DNA of 64,000 nt from NCBI GenBank assembly GCA_049324315.1, contig JBMOKU010000022.1:1-64000 (forward strand). The letters run 5' to 3'. Position 1 is the stretch's first letter, and the number at the start of each line of letters is the position of its first letter. Position numbers and translations under genes: made by a program. A model generated the notes under the pieces. The model saw only the letters and a list, made by a program, of their open reading frames with translations, had not been told where the DNA came from and ran no database searches. The DNA comes from JBMOKU01 sp049324315. GTDB lineage: Bacteria > Bacillota > Clostridia > Peptostreptococcales > Thermotaleaceae. This document shows, piece after piece, positions 8,400 to 15,625 of this stretch.

Positions 8400-9617
8400 T
8401 TATTCATATTTCAAAAACCCGCGATATATGAACAGAGAAAGAAAAAACAGAGGGGTCTCCTCTGCTGCTTTTGATACATTATGATATAAATACTCTATCC
8501 ATTCTTTATTTAACTGTTGTATGTCTTTTCCCAGCACTTTTTTCACAACTTCATGGAATCTTTTTTGGGATATGGGGTCTACTTCAGCACCTGTTCCTTC
8601 AATGTATTCATATTGACCTAACGCACCAATGATTTCTTTAATCCCTTTCATACCATAGGTATCAACAAGAAATTTTACCACCATACCGCTGCTGTCATAG
8701 TAATTTGATATTTCATCGTCGTTCTCAAGCTTTTCAAGATTTGTCGCTTCTAATTTCAGGATATCCATGGCTTCTTCACCATAGACCTCTTTATAATATT
8801 CCCTAGAACTAAACAGATCAGGCTGATTTGGGAAATTTGCAAAATATACAGCTACACCTTCCGTAAACCAATAGGGCATATTATTATTCGATTGCTGTAT
8901 GGTTATTTTATGTATCAATTCATGCTCTAAGATTTCCATATAATCTCTCTTATTTGGGTATTCCGTGGTTTTAATGGATTCCGGATATTCATACCATCCG
9001 GCAAACTGCCACGCAAAAGAAAGCTTGACAGACTGTCTAAGTAATTCTTTATCATTGTATACTTTTATGACTGTTTTATCGTAGATCTTGTCTCCATATC
9101 TTTCTGTTATGTCCTCATACGCTGTCTCACAGACATCTCTTATCATCACGGCATACTTCTCAGATGGTTCGAAATACTTGATCAAGAAATGCTCCGTCTC
9201 CATTTCCTCAAACAGCATATCAGAATCCTTCCACATGCCATTTACCTTTCGAAGCACAAGGGGATACTTGGTTTTATATTTTTCTCCATTATATTGATAT
9301 GTCTGAGAGACCACCACATGGGCTTGATCATCACTGACGAACTGGATTTTTTCCGCCTTCAGTTGATACTCGGATATATCATGTTTAACAATATCCCTCA
9401 TCCAGCTTTTTTTCTCAGCCACATACTCAGGACTATCCGTCGTGATTGTGTCAATATATCCGTTCATGTCTTTTTCCTTAACAAATTCTTCCTGCCTTTC
9501 AATAAAAGCAAGAATTTCATCGTTGAGGCCATCGGATTTACCGCTGCAGCCAGTTACATGTAGAATGATATAAGCTATACATAGGAGCCATAAGCATTTT
9601 CTTTTCATTTTATTCAC
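8400..9617 (-). CDS. lipoprotein zinc metallopeptidase (peptidase MA-like)
   Basis: Predicted surface lipoprotein of 405 residues. Residues 1-23 are a signal peptide ending in VTGC, with C24 as the lipidated cysteine. Residues about 30-140 form an NTF2-like or all-helix/strand region of unknown role. The C-terminal part is a gluzincin-type peptidase with H232-E-x-x-H236 (HELIH) and the downstream glutamate ligand E253 in WFTEGVAVYF. This arrangement matches the peptidase MA family; the substrate is unknown. It lies 47 bp upstream of cwlD on the same strand, so a role at the cell envelope, perhaps in sporulation, is a reasonable inference but not proven. Confidence 0.85.
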   Translation of the reverse strand: MNKMKRKCLWLLCIAYIILHVTGCSGKSDGLNDEILAFIERQEEFVKEKDMNGYIDTITTDSPEYVAEKKSWMRDIVKHDISEYQLKAEKIQFVSDDQAHVVVSQTYQYNGEKYKTKYPLVLRKVNGMWKDSDMLFEEMETEHFLIKYFEPSEKYAVMIRDVCETAYEDITERYGDKIYDKTVIKVYNDKELLRQSVKLSFAWQFAGWYEYPESIKTTEYPNKRDYMEILEHELIHKITIQQSNNNMPYWFTEGVAVYFANFPNQPDLFSSREYYKEVYGEEAMDILKLEATNLEKLENDDEISNYYDSSGMVVKFLVDTYGMKGIKEIIGALGQYEYIEGTGAEVDPISQKRFHEVVKKVLGKDIQQLNKEWIEYLYHNVSKAAEETPLFFLSLFIYRGFLKYE

Positions 9618-9673
9618 CCATCATAAGTCATTACCACATAGTATGCCAAATCTATTTATTTTATAACACATAG

Positions 9674-10000
9674 CTAGTCTATCTTTATATATCCTTTTCT
9701 GACCAGTTTCTCAATATGCTCGTCCACCTTTTCTTTAATATTGATTCCGTACGTATCTTCTAAAACAAACATCATCGATACAGCTACTTGAGCCACATCC
9801 AGCAGTTCGTTACTGATACGGTCGATAACCTCTTTATCATCCAGATCAACTTTTTCTCCGTTTAATCCTCTAAATTTCCCTATAGCCTGGGCCAATTCGC
9901 CTGCCTCTTCCATTAACTTCAAGCAGGTAGATTCCAAACCTGGCTGCAAATTATTAAGCCTTGGAAGGCTGATTTGCTTAAAAACTGTATATTGGTCCAT
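9674..10000 (-). CDS. MazG-like nucleotide pyrophosphohydrolase family protein
   Basis: All-helical protein of 108 residues related to MazG/dUTPase-2-type NTP pyrophosphohydrolases. The likely start is the ATG at 10000: the GAGAGGAG ribosome-binding site lies inside the first codons of the longer frame that starts at 10018. Family features are the EEAGEL helix (about 29-34) and a later EVIDRISNELLDVAQVA helix carrying the acidic residues that would bind magnesium. It probably hydrolyses a nucleoside triphosphate, perhaps a damaged or unwanted one; the substrate cannot be read from the sequence. It is upstream of the peptidase gene and may share its transcript. Confidence 0.85.
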   Translation of the reverse strand: MDQYTVFKQISLPRLNNLQPGLESTCLKLMEEAGELAQAIGKFRGLNGEKVDLDDKEVIDRISNELLDVAQVAVSMMFVLEDTYGINIKEKVDEHIEKLVRKGYIKID

Positions 10001-10096
10001 TCTTTTTTCTCCTCTCATGATTCATATTTTGTCTTATATTCATTTTACTGTTTTCTCCGTATTTATAAAATACTTTTTTAAATTCTTATTTCAGTA

Positions 10097-10125
10097 TTGA
10101 TTTTTAGGCGACTATCGTTTATAAT
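10097..10125 (+). promoter_or_regulatory. sigma-A type promoter for the Spo0E-like gene
   Basis: TTGATT (10097-10102) and TATAAT (10120-10125) with a 17-bp spacer, on the plus strand. Transcription should start near 10132, about 114 nt before the Spo0E-like start codon. Confidence 0.6.
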
Positions 10126-10189
10126 AAATATATAAAATACATTTTTTTACAAACATGTCATTTTTAGACATATTTAAACAAAGAACTTC

Positions 10190-10219
10190 AACTCCCCAAA
10201 GGGGCTTTTTGAGTTTTTT
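10190..10219 (+). terminator. terminator-like hairpin in the leader of the Spo0E-like gene
   Basis: An inner CCCC-AAA-GGGG stem is followed by CTTTTT, and an outer AACTC/GAGTT pairing is followed by TTTTTT. It lies between the promoter and the start codon of the Spo0E-like gene, so it may attenuate expression or close a ~80-nt small RNA. The stem is short, so confidence is modest. Confidence 0.35.
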
Positions 10220-10245
10220 GTCATTTTTTGAGAGGAGGAAAAGGA

Positions 10246-10398
10246 ATGTCGAAAAATCAACTAAAGACAAGGATTGAAGAGGTAAATAAAGAATTAGTTT
10301 TTCTTATGAGGTCATATAATTATGATCTCCTAACACCTGAAGTTCTTCAATGCAGCCAACGCCTCGATACACTCATCGCTCAGTTTATTAAGCTGTAG
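10246..10398 (+). CDS. Spo0E-like aspartyl-phosphate phosphatase
   Basis: Short protein of 50 residues. A strong ribosome-binding site (GAGGAGG) lies 8 nt before the ATG. The protein has the two-helix form of the Spo0E family: LKTRIEEVNKEL (6-17), then the signature S-x-x-L-D (SQRLD, about 37-41), then helix TLIAQFIKL. Spo0E-type proteins dephosphorylate Spo0A-P and so hold back sporulation. It has its own promoter (10097-10125) and a bidirectional terminator after its stop. It is convergent with rpsI. Family assignment rests on length and the SxxLD motif. Confidence 0.8.
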   Translation: MSKNQLKTRIEEVNKELVFLMRSYNYDLLTPEVLQCSQRLDTLIAQFIKL

Positions 10399-10407
10399 TC
10401 ATTAAAT

Positions 10408-10446
10408 AAAAAACCACTTTGTCGCCTTTGGCGATAAAGTGGTTTT
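10408..10446. terminator. bidirectional terminator between the Spo0E-like gene and rpsI
   Basis: Long, nearly perfect hairpin: AAAACCACTTT-GTCGCC, loop TTT, GGCGAT-AAAGTGGTTTT. A and T runs flank it on both sides. It ends both the plus-strand Spo0E-like gene and the minus-strand rplM-rpsI operon. Confidence 0.9.
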
Positions 10447-10460
10447 GTGTAAGCAAAATA

Positions 10461-10853
10461 TTATCTCTTTGAGAACTGTGGAGCACGTCTTGCTTTCTTT
10501 AAGCCGTACTTCTTTCTTTCCTTCATTCTTGGGTCTCTTGTTAAGAAACCTGCTTTCTTAAGGATTGATCTAAGCTCTCCGTCTGCTTTTAATAACGCTC
10601 TTGAGATACCATGTCTTAATGCACCTGATTGACCAGTAAATCCGCCGCCTTCTACCTTTGCGATAACATCGAATCTACCTTCTGTTTCTGTAAGTACAAG
10701 AGGCATTCTAATATCTCTTTTTAGAGTCTCATAGTCACAGTAATTGTCGATATCTCTACCATTTATTGTGATTTTTCCTTCTCCAGGAACTAATCTAACT
10801 CTTGCAATAGAAGTTTTTCTTCTTCCTGTTCCGTAATATTGTACGCGAGCCAT
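10461..10853 (-). CDS. rpsI: 30S ribosomal protein S9
   Basis: Small-subunit head protein of 130 residues, the normal bacterial length. It starts VQYYGTGRRKTSIARVRL and ends in the basic tail QFSKR, whose last residues reach the P-site tRNA in known ribosomes. It lies 25 bp after rplM in the conserved L13-S9 pair, and a terminator follows its stop. The conserved pair is driven by the promoter at 11409-11437. Confidence 0.98.
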   Translation of the reverse strand: MARVQYYGTGRRKTSIARVRLVPGEGKITINGRDIDNYCDYETLKRDIRMPLVLTETEGRFDVIAKVEGGGFTGQSGALRHGISRALLKADGELRSILKKAGFLTRDPRMKERKKYGLKKARRAPQFSKR

Positions 10854-10878
10854 TCGGTTTCCTCCCTTCCCGACGATA

Positions 10879-11307
10879 TTATATATCTAATACTTCTGGC
10901 TTTTGAGCTTGATGATTATGCTCTGGACCAACGTTGACTTTTAATTTTTTAAACATTTGTCTTCCTAAGCTGTTCTTTGGAAGCATACCCTTTACCGCAT
11001 GGGCAATTGCTCTTTCAGGATGCTTATCCATTAATTGTCTTAATGTAACCTCTTTTAATCCACCTGGGTGACCAGTATGATGTCTGTATAACTTTTGATC
11101 CATTTTCTTACCTGTTACAGCAATTTTCTCTGCATTCACGATAATTACATAATCACCTGTATCAACATGAGGTGTATATATTGGCTTTTTCTTACCTCTT
11201 AAAATAGCTGCAACTTCTGTTGCTAAACGACCTAAGGTCTTTCCATCAGCATCAATAACATACCACTTTCTTTCCACTTCAAGCGGCTTTGCAACGAAAG
11301 ATTTCAT
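10879..11307 (-). CDS. rplM: 50S ribosomal protein L13
   Basis: Early-assembly large-subunit protein of 142 residues. The ATG at 11307 is chosen: it follows a perfect AGGAGG and gives the family N-terminus MKSFVAKPLEVERKWYVIDA. The frame stays open to 11349 but has no ribosome-binding site there. The family signature around HTGHPGGLK is present. First gene of the L13-S9 operon. Its leader is about 95 nt, so L13 autoregulation through it is possible. Confidence 0.98.
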   Translation of the reverse strand: MKSFVAKPLEVERKWYVIDADGKTLGRLATEVAAILRGKKKPIYTPHVDTGDYVIIVNAEKIAVTGKKMDQKLYRHHTGHPGGLKEVTLRQLMDKHPERAIAHAVKGMLPKNSLGRQMFKKLKVNVGPEHNHQAQKPEVLDI

Positions 11308-11408
11308 GTGTTTACCTCCTATCTCTGCGATTCTCATTAATCTACTCATGCGTATCTATCTTAAAAAACCCGGGGCTAGTGGATTTTTTAATATGCACAC
11401 TCTAACAT

Positions 11409-11437
11409 ATTGTAATACATGGAGCCGTGTGTGTCAA
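11409..11437 (-). promoter_or_regulatory. sigma-A type promoter for rplM-rpsI
   Basis: Minus strand: TTGACA (11437-11432) and TACAAT (11414-11409) with a 17-bp spacer. It lies 100 bp upstream of the rplM start and separates rplM-rpsI from the ecf-truA genes. Confidence 0.8.
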
Positions 11438-11502
11438 GGAATATTTCTGATTTTTGCCTAAGTATTTCTATTCTAAGAAGACTGTTTCTCGCTCTATAGG
11501 CT

Positions 11503-11588
11503 TACGCTTCTAAAGTGTAATTAATCTTCACGGAACGGCACAGGGGCCGCTCCCTACAAAAGAAAATACATTCTGTTCTAAAAGTGTA
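11503..11588 (-). repeat. 86-bp MITE-like repeat, copy A
   Basis: One of five copies (others at 53402, 57802, 60934, 63533). Ends are imperfect inverted repeats: TACGCTTCTAAA on the left and CTAAAAGTGTA on the right. The centre is a hairpin (GGAACGGC with GCCGCTCC, one mismatch) followed by CTACAAAAGA, then ATACATTCTGTTCTA. It starts 10 bp after the truA stop. Strand is given in the direction of the surrounding genes; all five copies share it. Confidence 0.8.
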
Positions 11589-11598
11589 TATCTACATA

Positions 11599-12333
11599 TC
11601 AATAGTATACCTCTGCCAGATATAACCCTTGAGGTGGTGCCGTGGGTCCCGCTTGCTTTCGTGAGCAGGAATGTATGATATGAGGAACCTGCTCCGCATC
11701 AATTTTTCCTTTACCGACTTCTGTCAAGGTTCCTGCAATGATTCTTACCATGTTATATAAAAAGCCATTACCAGATATCTCTAGCTTAATCATTTTGTCC
11801 ATTTGATATACATCCAGCGAATATATGGTTCTGACTGTATCTTTTACACTACTTCCTGAAGCCATAAAGCCTCTAAAGTCATGCTCTCCCAAAAAGTATG
11901 CAGCTGCTCTTTCCATAGCTTCTATATCAAGGACTTGTGGGACAAAATAGGCATAATTTCGATACAAAGCACTTCGGTAAGGATGATTGTATATTTGATA
12001 AATATATCTTTTTCCCTTGGCACTATACCTGGCATGAAAGTCTTCTCCAACTGCCACAGCATCATGAATAGAAATATCCTCCGGCAGTAAAGCATTTAAC
12101 GCTAAGGAAATTCGATCCACAGGTATGGAAAAATCCCCTTGAAAGCTGGCCACCTGTCCAAGGGCATGGACACCGGCATCCGTCCGCCCAGACCCGTTTA
12201 TTCTTATTTCTTTTTTCATAACCTTCGATAATGCTTTTTCTATCTCTTCTTGAACAGTCCTGCCATTCTCCTGCCGCTGCCAACCGCAAAACCTTGTACC
12301 ATCATACTCAATCAGCAGTTTTACATTCTGCAT
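11599..12333 (-). CDS. truA: tRNA pseudouridine(38-40) synthase TruA
   Basis: Modifies uridines 38-40 in the anticodon stem-loop of many tRNAs; 244 residues. The ATG at 12333 follows AAGGTG and gives the family N-terminus (VKLLIEYDGTRFCGWQRQ). The catalytic aspartate is in GRTDAGVHA (about residue 53). The frame remains open to 12414, but that extension overlaps a dispersed repeat and is not family-like. It follows ecfT in the classical Firmicutes order ecfA1-ecfA2-ecfT-truA-rplM-rpsI, with about 200 bp of repeat-bearing sequence in between. Confidence 0.97.
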   Translation of the reverse strand: MQNVKLLIEYDGTRFCGWQRQENGRTVQEEIEKALSKVMKKEIRINGSGRTDAGVHALGQVASFQGDFSIPVDRISLALNALLPEDISIHDAVAVGEDFHARYSAKGKRYIYQIYNHPYRSALYRNYAYFVPQVLDIEAMERAAAYFLGEHDFRGFMASGSSVKDTVRTIYSLDVYQMDKMIKLEISGNGFLYNMVRIIAGTLTEVGKGKIDAEQVPHIIHSCSRKQAGPTAPPQGLYLAEVYY

Positions 12334-12359
12334 GATTTCACCTTCTTTTATCCTAAATA

Positions 12360-12424
12360 GGGCGACCCGATGTGTCGCCCCTACAAAACCTTGTTTTCTG
12401 TAGGGGCAGGACATTGGCCTGCCC
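12360..12424. repeat. head-to-head pair of small hairpin repeats
   Basis: GGGCGAC...GTCGCCC followed by CTAC, then, in mirror orientation, GTAG followed by GGGCAGG...CCTGCCC. The two 7-bp hairpins face each other with CTAC/GTAG on the inner side, making a larger palindrome. It is related to the hairpin-CTAC core of the 86-bp repeats. It lies between ecfT and truA, just upstream of the truA ribosome-binding site. Confidence 0.65.
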
Positions 12425-12480
12425 TTATTGCAAAATCATTGCCGCATATTGTATAGCCTTTTCTTTTGCTTTTCGCCTTT

Positions 12481-12505
12481 AACGTCTAACTTCTAACATC
12501 TAACC
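12481..12505. repeat. short degenerate tandem repeat (TCTAAC unit)
   Basis: Three near copies of a TCTAAC-containing 7-9-mer next to the hairpin pair at 12360-12424. A similar motif follows the element at 52441 (ACGTCTAACTTCTA, from about 52530), which hints that the two belong to the same sort of insertion. Confidence 0.4.
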
Positions 12506-12531
12506 CTTTTACGATCTATTCCATCAACCCA

Positions 12532-13332
12532 TCATTTCACAATCCGATCTACAATAACGGCCACCAATACCATTACAGTAACAGCAGATGCCACAAAGTC
12601 TCTTCCATGAAGGGATAGTTCCTTCATCCTTGTTCTATTTTCTCCACCCCTATAGCACCGGGCTTCCATGGCCATAGCCAATTCATCGGCTCTACGGAAG
12701 GCACTGATAAACAGAGGCACCAATAATGGGACTAGGCTTTTGGCCCGATTGACAATATTCCCGCTTTCAAAATCCGCACCACGGGCCATCTGTGCCTTCA
12801 TAATTTTATCTGTCTCCTCCAGGAGTGTTGGGATAAATCGAAGGGCAATGGTCATCATCATAGCCAATTCGTGGGCTGGTACACCTATTTTCTTGAATGG
12901 ATTTAATAATTTCTCAATACCGTCTGTTAATTGTATCGGTGAAGTTGTAAGGGTTAACAATGAGGTTCCAACAATCAATAGGATGAGTCGTATCGCCATG
13001 AAAGCAGCTTGATAGACACCTTCTTTTGTAATTTCTAAAGGTCCAAGTGGGTAAATGACCTCTCCCTTCGTCATAAATATGTTGATTGTCACCGTAAGGA
13101 TAATAATCATAAATAATGGCTTTAACCCACGAAGCATATAGGATATAGGAACCTTTGACAATATGATTGCCGCTGCTAAAAAAACAAATACGTAGCTGTA
13201 AGCAATGAAATTCTTCACGATAAACAGTGCAGCAATAAAAACAAAGGTTGCCAATATCTTAACCCTTGGGTCAACTTTGTGAATCACGGAGTCGACAGGA
13301 TAGTACTGTCCTATGGTTATATCTCTAAGCAT
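12532..13332 (-). CDS. ecfT: energy-coupling factor transporter transmembrane protein EcfT
   Basis: Membrane scaffold of group II ECF vitamin importers, 266 residues. Several hydrophobic helices are visible (for example 28-58, 70-90, 105-130, and one near the C-terminus), with the two cytoplasmic Ala-Arg-Gly type coupling motifs (MARGAD near 182-187 and EARCYRGG near 222-229) that dock onto the ATPases. It follows ecfA2 with one base between. EcfA1-EcfA2-EcfT form a shared module used by several substrate-binding S components encoded elsewhere; none is in this window, so the transported vitamins cannot be named. Confidence 0.96.
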   Translation of the reverse strand: MLRDITIGQYYPVDSVIHKVDPRVKILATFVFIAALFIVKNFIAYSYVFVFLAAAIILSKVPISYMLRGLKPLFMIIILTVTINIFMTKGEVIYPLGPLEITKEGVYQAAFMAIRLILLIVGTSLLTLTTSPIQLTDGIEKLLNPFKKIGVPAHELAMMMTIALRFIPTLLEETDKIMKAQMARGADFESGNIVNRAKSLVPLLVPLFISAFRRADELAMAMEARCYRGGENRTRMKELSLHGRDFVASAVTVMVLVAVIVDRIVK

Positions 13333-13333
13333 G

Positions 13334-14188
13334 CTATCTTCCCCTTATCCAGTTCAGTATTTCTCTTTTGGCTTCTTCAACCGTTAGTACATCATCTCGT
13401 ATGGGCTTTCCCAATTCCTTCAGTCTTTTCATTAAATAGGTAATCTGAGGAACACCCAATCCGATATTCTCCAAGAGCTCCACATGCTGAAAAACTTCCC
13501 TCGGTGTACCCATTAAAGCCACAGAACCACGATGCATCACAATAATCCGATCCACCAATCTTGCTATATCTTCCATACTATGGGATACCAAAATAACAGT
13601 CATTTTGTATCGTTCATGCAATCTTTTAATTTGTGCCAGTATTTCATCCCGTGCCCTTGGGTCAAGACCCGCTGTGGGTTCATCCAATATTAAGACTTCA
13701 GGTTTCATGGCAACGACGCCGGCAATGGCTACCCGCCTTCTTTGCCCACCGCTTAATTCGAAGGGTGATCTGTCCTTTACTTCTTCATAAGGCAGTCCCA
13801 CTAATTCAATGGCATCCCTCACCCGCTTGTCGACTTCTTCCTCCGTCAGACCAAGGTTCGTAGGCCCAAAGGCCACATCTTTATAAACTGTCTCTTCAAA
13901 CAACTGATGCTCCGGATATTGAAACACCAGGCCCACTCTTTGTCTGATCTCTTTGAGCTTGGCATCCTTTTTCGTAATCTCAAAGTCATTAACAATGATC
14001 TTTCCTGAAGATGCCTTCAAAAGACCGTTTAAATGCTGGGTAAGCGTAGATTTCCCAGACCCTGTGTGACCGATTAAACCAACAAACTCTCCTTCTTGAA
14101 TAGAAAAACTGACATTATTCAATGCGGTGGTTTCAAAAGGACTGCCGGGATTATATATGTGTGTTAGATTTTCTATGATAATTGACAT
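13334..14188 (-). CDS. ecfA2: energy-coupling factor transporter ATPase EcfA2
   Basis: ABC ATPase of 284 residues. Walker A is GHTGSGKST (about 39-47), the signature is LSGGQRRR, Walker B is EVLILDEPTAGLDP and the switch histidine is in ILVSHSMED. The N-terminus (IIENLTHIYNPGSPFETTALNNV) is typical for the A2 subunit. It overlaps the end of ecfA1 by 16 bp, suggesting translational coupling. It forms a heterodimer with EcfA1 under EcfT. Confidence 0.96.
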   Translation of the reverse strand: MSIIIENLTHIYNPGSPFETTALNNVSFSIQEGEFVGLIGHTGSGKSTLTQHLNGLLKASSGKIIVNDFEITKKDAKLKEIRQRVGLVFQYPEHQLFEETVYKDVAFGPTNLGLTEEEVDKRVRDAIELVGLPYEEVKDRSPFELSGGQRRRVAIAGVVAMKPEVLILDEPTAGLDPRARDEILAQIKRLHERYKMTVILVSHSMEDIARLVDRIIVMHRGSVALMGTPREVFQHVELLENIGLGVPQITYLMKRLKELGKPIRDDVLTVEEAKREILNWIRGR

Positions 14189-15012
14189 AAGTACCTCACC
14201 ATCTCATCTATCGTTAATGTTTCTACAGGAATTTGCAAGCCTTCTTGTTTTAATTGATAGGCAAGTTCAGTCACCTGGGGAACATCCAGCCCAAGCTCTT
14301 TTAACTTCTCAACCTGGGAAAATACCTCTCGAGGCTTCCCCTCCAGGACGACTTTTCCATCCTCCATGACAATCACCCGATCTGCATTGACTGCTTCATC
14401 CATAAAGTGTGTAATGTGAACAATGGTAATATTTTCTTCTCGATTTAACCGTTGTATGGTTTCCATGACTTCTTTTCTTCCTGAGGGATCCAACATGGCC
14501 GTAGGCTCATCCAAAATGATGCATTTAGGCTTCATGGCAATAACTCCGGCAATGGCAATCCTTTGTTTTTGCCCTCCTGACAGGAGATGGGGCCCCCGTT
14601 TACGATAATCATTCATCCCTACAGATTCTAGGGCTTCATCCACTCTCTTTCGAATCTCCCTTGGTTCTATTCCTAGGTTCTCCGGCCCAAATGCCACATC
14701 TTCTTCTACGATGGTAGCTACAATTTGATTGTCAGGATTCTGGAAGACCATACCGGCAGTCTGTCTAACCGGCCACAGATTCTCTTCTTTTAAAGTATCC
14801 ATTCCCATGACATAAACCTTTCCTCCACTGGGGAGCAGTAAAGCATTCATATGTTTGGCCATAGTAGATTTTCCTGAACCATTATGACCGATCACTGCAA
14901 GGAACTCCCCCTTTTTTACTTGCAGTGACACTTTTTGAAGGGCTTGGACTCCTTCATCCTGATCGTTCTTATATTCATAAACCAAGTCAATAATTTCAAT
15001 AATATTTTCCAT
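14173..15012 (-). CDS. ecfA1: energy-coupling factor transporter ATPase EcfA1
   Basis: ABC ATPase of 279 residues with Walker A GHNGSGKST, signature LSGGQKQR, Walker B KCIILDEPTAMLDP and switch H in VHITHFMDEA. It is the first gene of the ecfA1-ecfA2-ecfT-truA string. Upstream lie a nested palindromic repeat (15105-15215) and the terminator of the alpha operon, so expression probably depends on read-through or a promoter I could not place with confidence. Confidence 0.96.
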   Translation of the reverse strand: MENIIEIIDLVYEYKNDQDEGVQALQKVSLQVKKGEFLAVIGHNGSGKSTMAKHMNALLLPSGGKVYVMGMDTLKEENLWPVRQTAGMVFQNPDNQIVATIVEEDVAFGPENLGIEPREIRKRVDEALESVGMNDYRKRGPHLLSGGQKQRIAIAGVIAMKPKCIILDEPTAMLDPSGRKEVMETIQRLNREENITIVHITHFMDEAVNADRVIVMEDGKVVLEGKPREVFSQVEKLKELGLDVPQVTELAYQLKQEGLQIPVETLTIDEMVRYLCQLS

Positions 15013-15104
15013 TTATTTTCATCCCCGCAACTTTTATGATTTCATACGAATATATTATACCTCTTTATGGGCTGAATACCAACACATTGATTATTTTATT
15101 TTCA

Positions 15105-15215
15105 CACGGGGCTGTCGCACAAGCGGGCGGGCATGGAAACCCGCCCCTACATATTGCAATTGTAGGGGTTGGTCTCCGTGCCGACCCGTTTTATACCTTA
15201 TGCGACAGCCCCGTG
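15105..15215. repeat. nested palindromic element with 15-bp perfect terminal inverted repeats
   Basis: Outer arms 15105-15119 and 15201-15215 are perfect inverted repeats (CACGGGGCTGTCGCA with TGCGACAGCCCCGTG); AT-rich flanks extend the pairing imperfectly. Inside are two smaller hairpins facing each other: GGGCGGG-CATGGAAA-CCCGCCC followed by CTACA, and TGTAG followed by GGGTTGG-TCTCCGTG-CCGACCC. The whole can fold as a cruciform. It resembles a non-autonomous MITE and carries no gene. It lies between the alpha-operon terminator and ecfA1. Confidence 0.8.
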
Positions 15216-15226
15216 AAAAAATAAAA

Positions 15227-15251
15227 GGGATTAAGTAGTGTACTTAATCCC
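15227..15251 (-). terminator. intrinsic terminator of the alpha operon
   Basis: Perfect 11-bp stem (GGGATTAAGTA with TACTTAATCCC) with a 3-nt loop. On the minus strand it is followed by CTTTTATTTTTT. It lies 8 bases after the rplQ stop, so it ends the long S10-spc-alpha transcript. Confidence 0.92.
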
Positions 15252-15259
15252 AATATCTA

Positions 15260-15601
15260 TTACACAAGCTCCAGAATAACCATTTCTGCTGCGTCTCCTC
15301 TACGAGGTCCCAGCTTCATCATTCTTGTATATCCACCATTTCTTCCTTGATATTTAGGAGCAACTTCATCAAATAAATTCTTTACTACTGTTTCATCAAA
15401 TACATATGCTAACACTTGACGTCTTGCATGAAGATCTCCTCTTTTTGCAAGAGTGATCATTTTTTCCGCCAACTTACGCGTCTCTTTTGCTCTTGTCTCA
15501 GTAGTCTCGATGCGGCCTTCTCTTAACAGACTTGTTACAAGGTTTCTTAACATTGCATTTCTGTGGTCTGTTGTACGGCCAAGTTTTCGATGTCCTGCCA
15601 T
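15260..15601 (-). CDS. rplQ: 50S ribosomal protein L17
   Basis: Large-subunit protein near the exit tunnel, 113 residues, the short bacterial form. It starts AGHRKLGRTTDHRNAMLRNL, the family hallmark. It is the last gene of the alpha operon, 24 bp after rpoA with a clear GGAGGG ribosome-binding site, and is followed by the terminator at 15227-15251. Confidence 0.98.
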   Translation of the reverse strand: MAGHRKLGRTTDHRNAMLRNLVTSLLREGRIETTETRAKETRKLAEKMITLAKRGDLHARRQVLAYVFDETVVKNLFDEVAPKYQGRNGGYTRMMKLGPRRGDAAEMVILELV

Positions 15602-15625
15602 GTCCTTCCCTCCTTTAAACCTATA

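Noticed and set aside
11503..11588. Short palindromic repeats considered as a CRISPR array
   Set aside because: The copies are thousands of bases apart, are not separated by uniform spacers, and there are no cas genes.
15105..15215. Large palindrome as the main terminator of the alpha operon
   Set aside because: A classical terminator already lies at 15227-15251, next to the rplQ stop; the palindrome has features of a repeat element instead.
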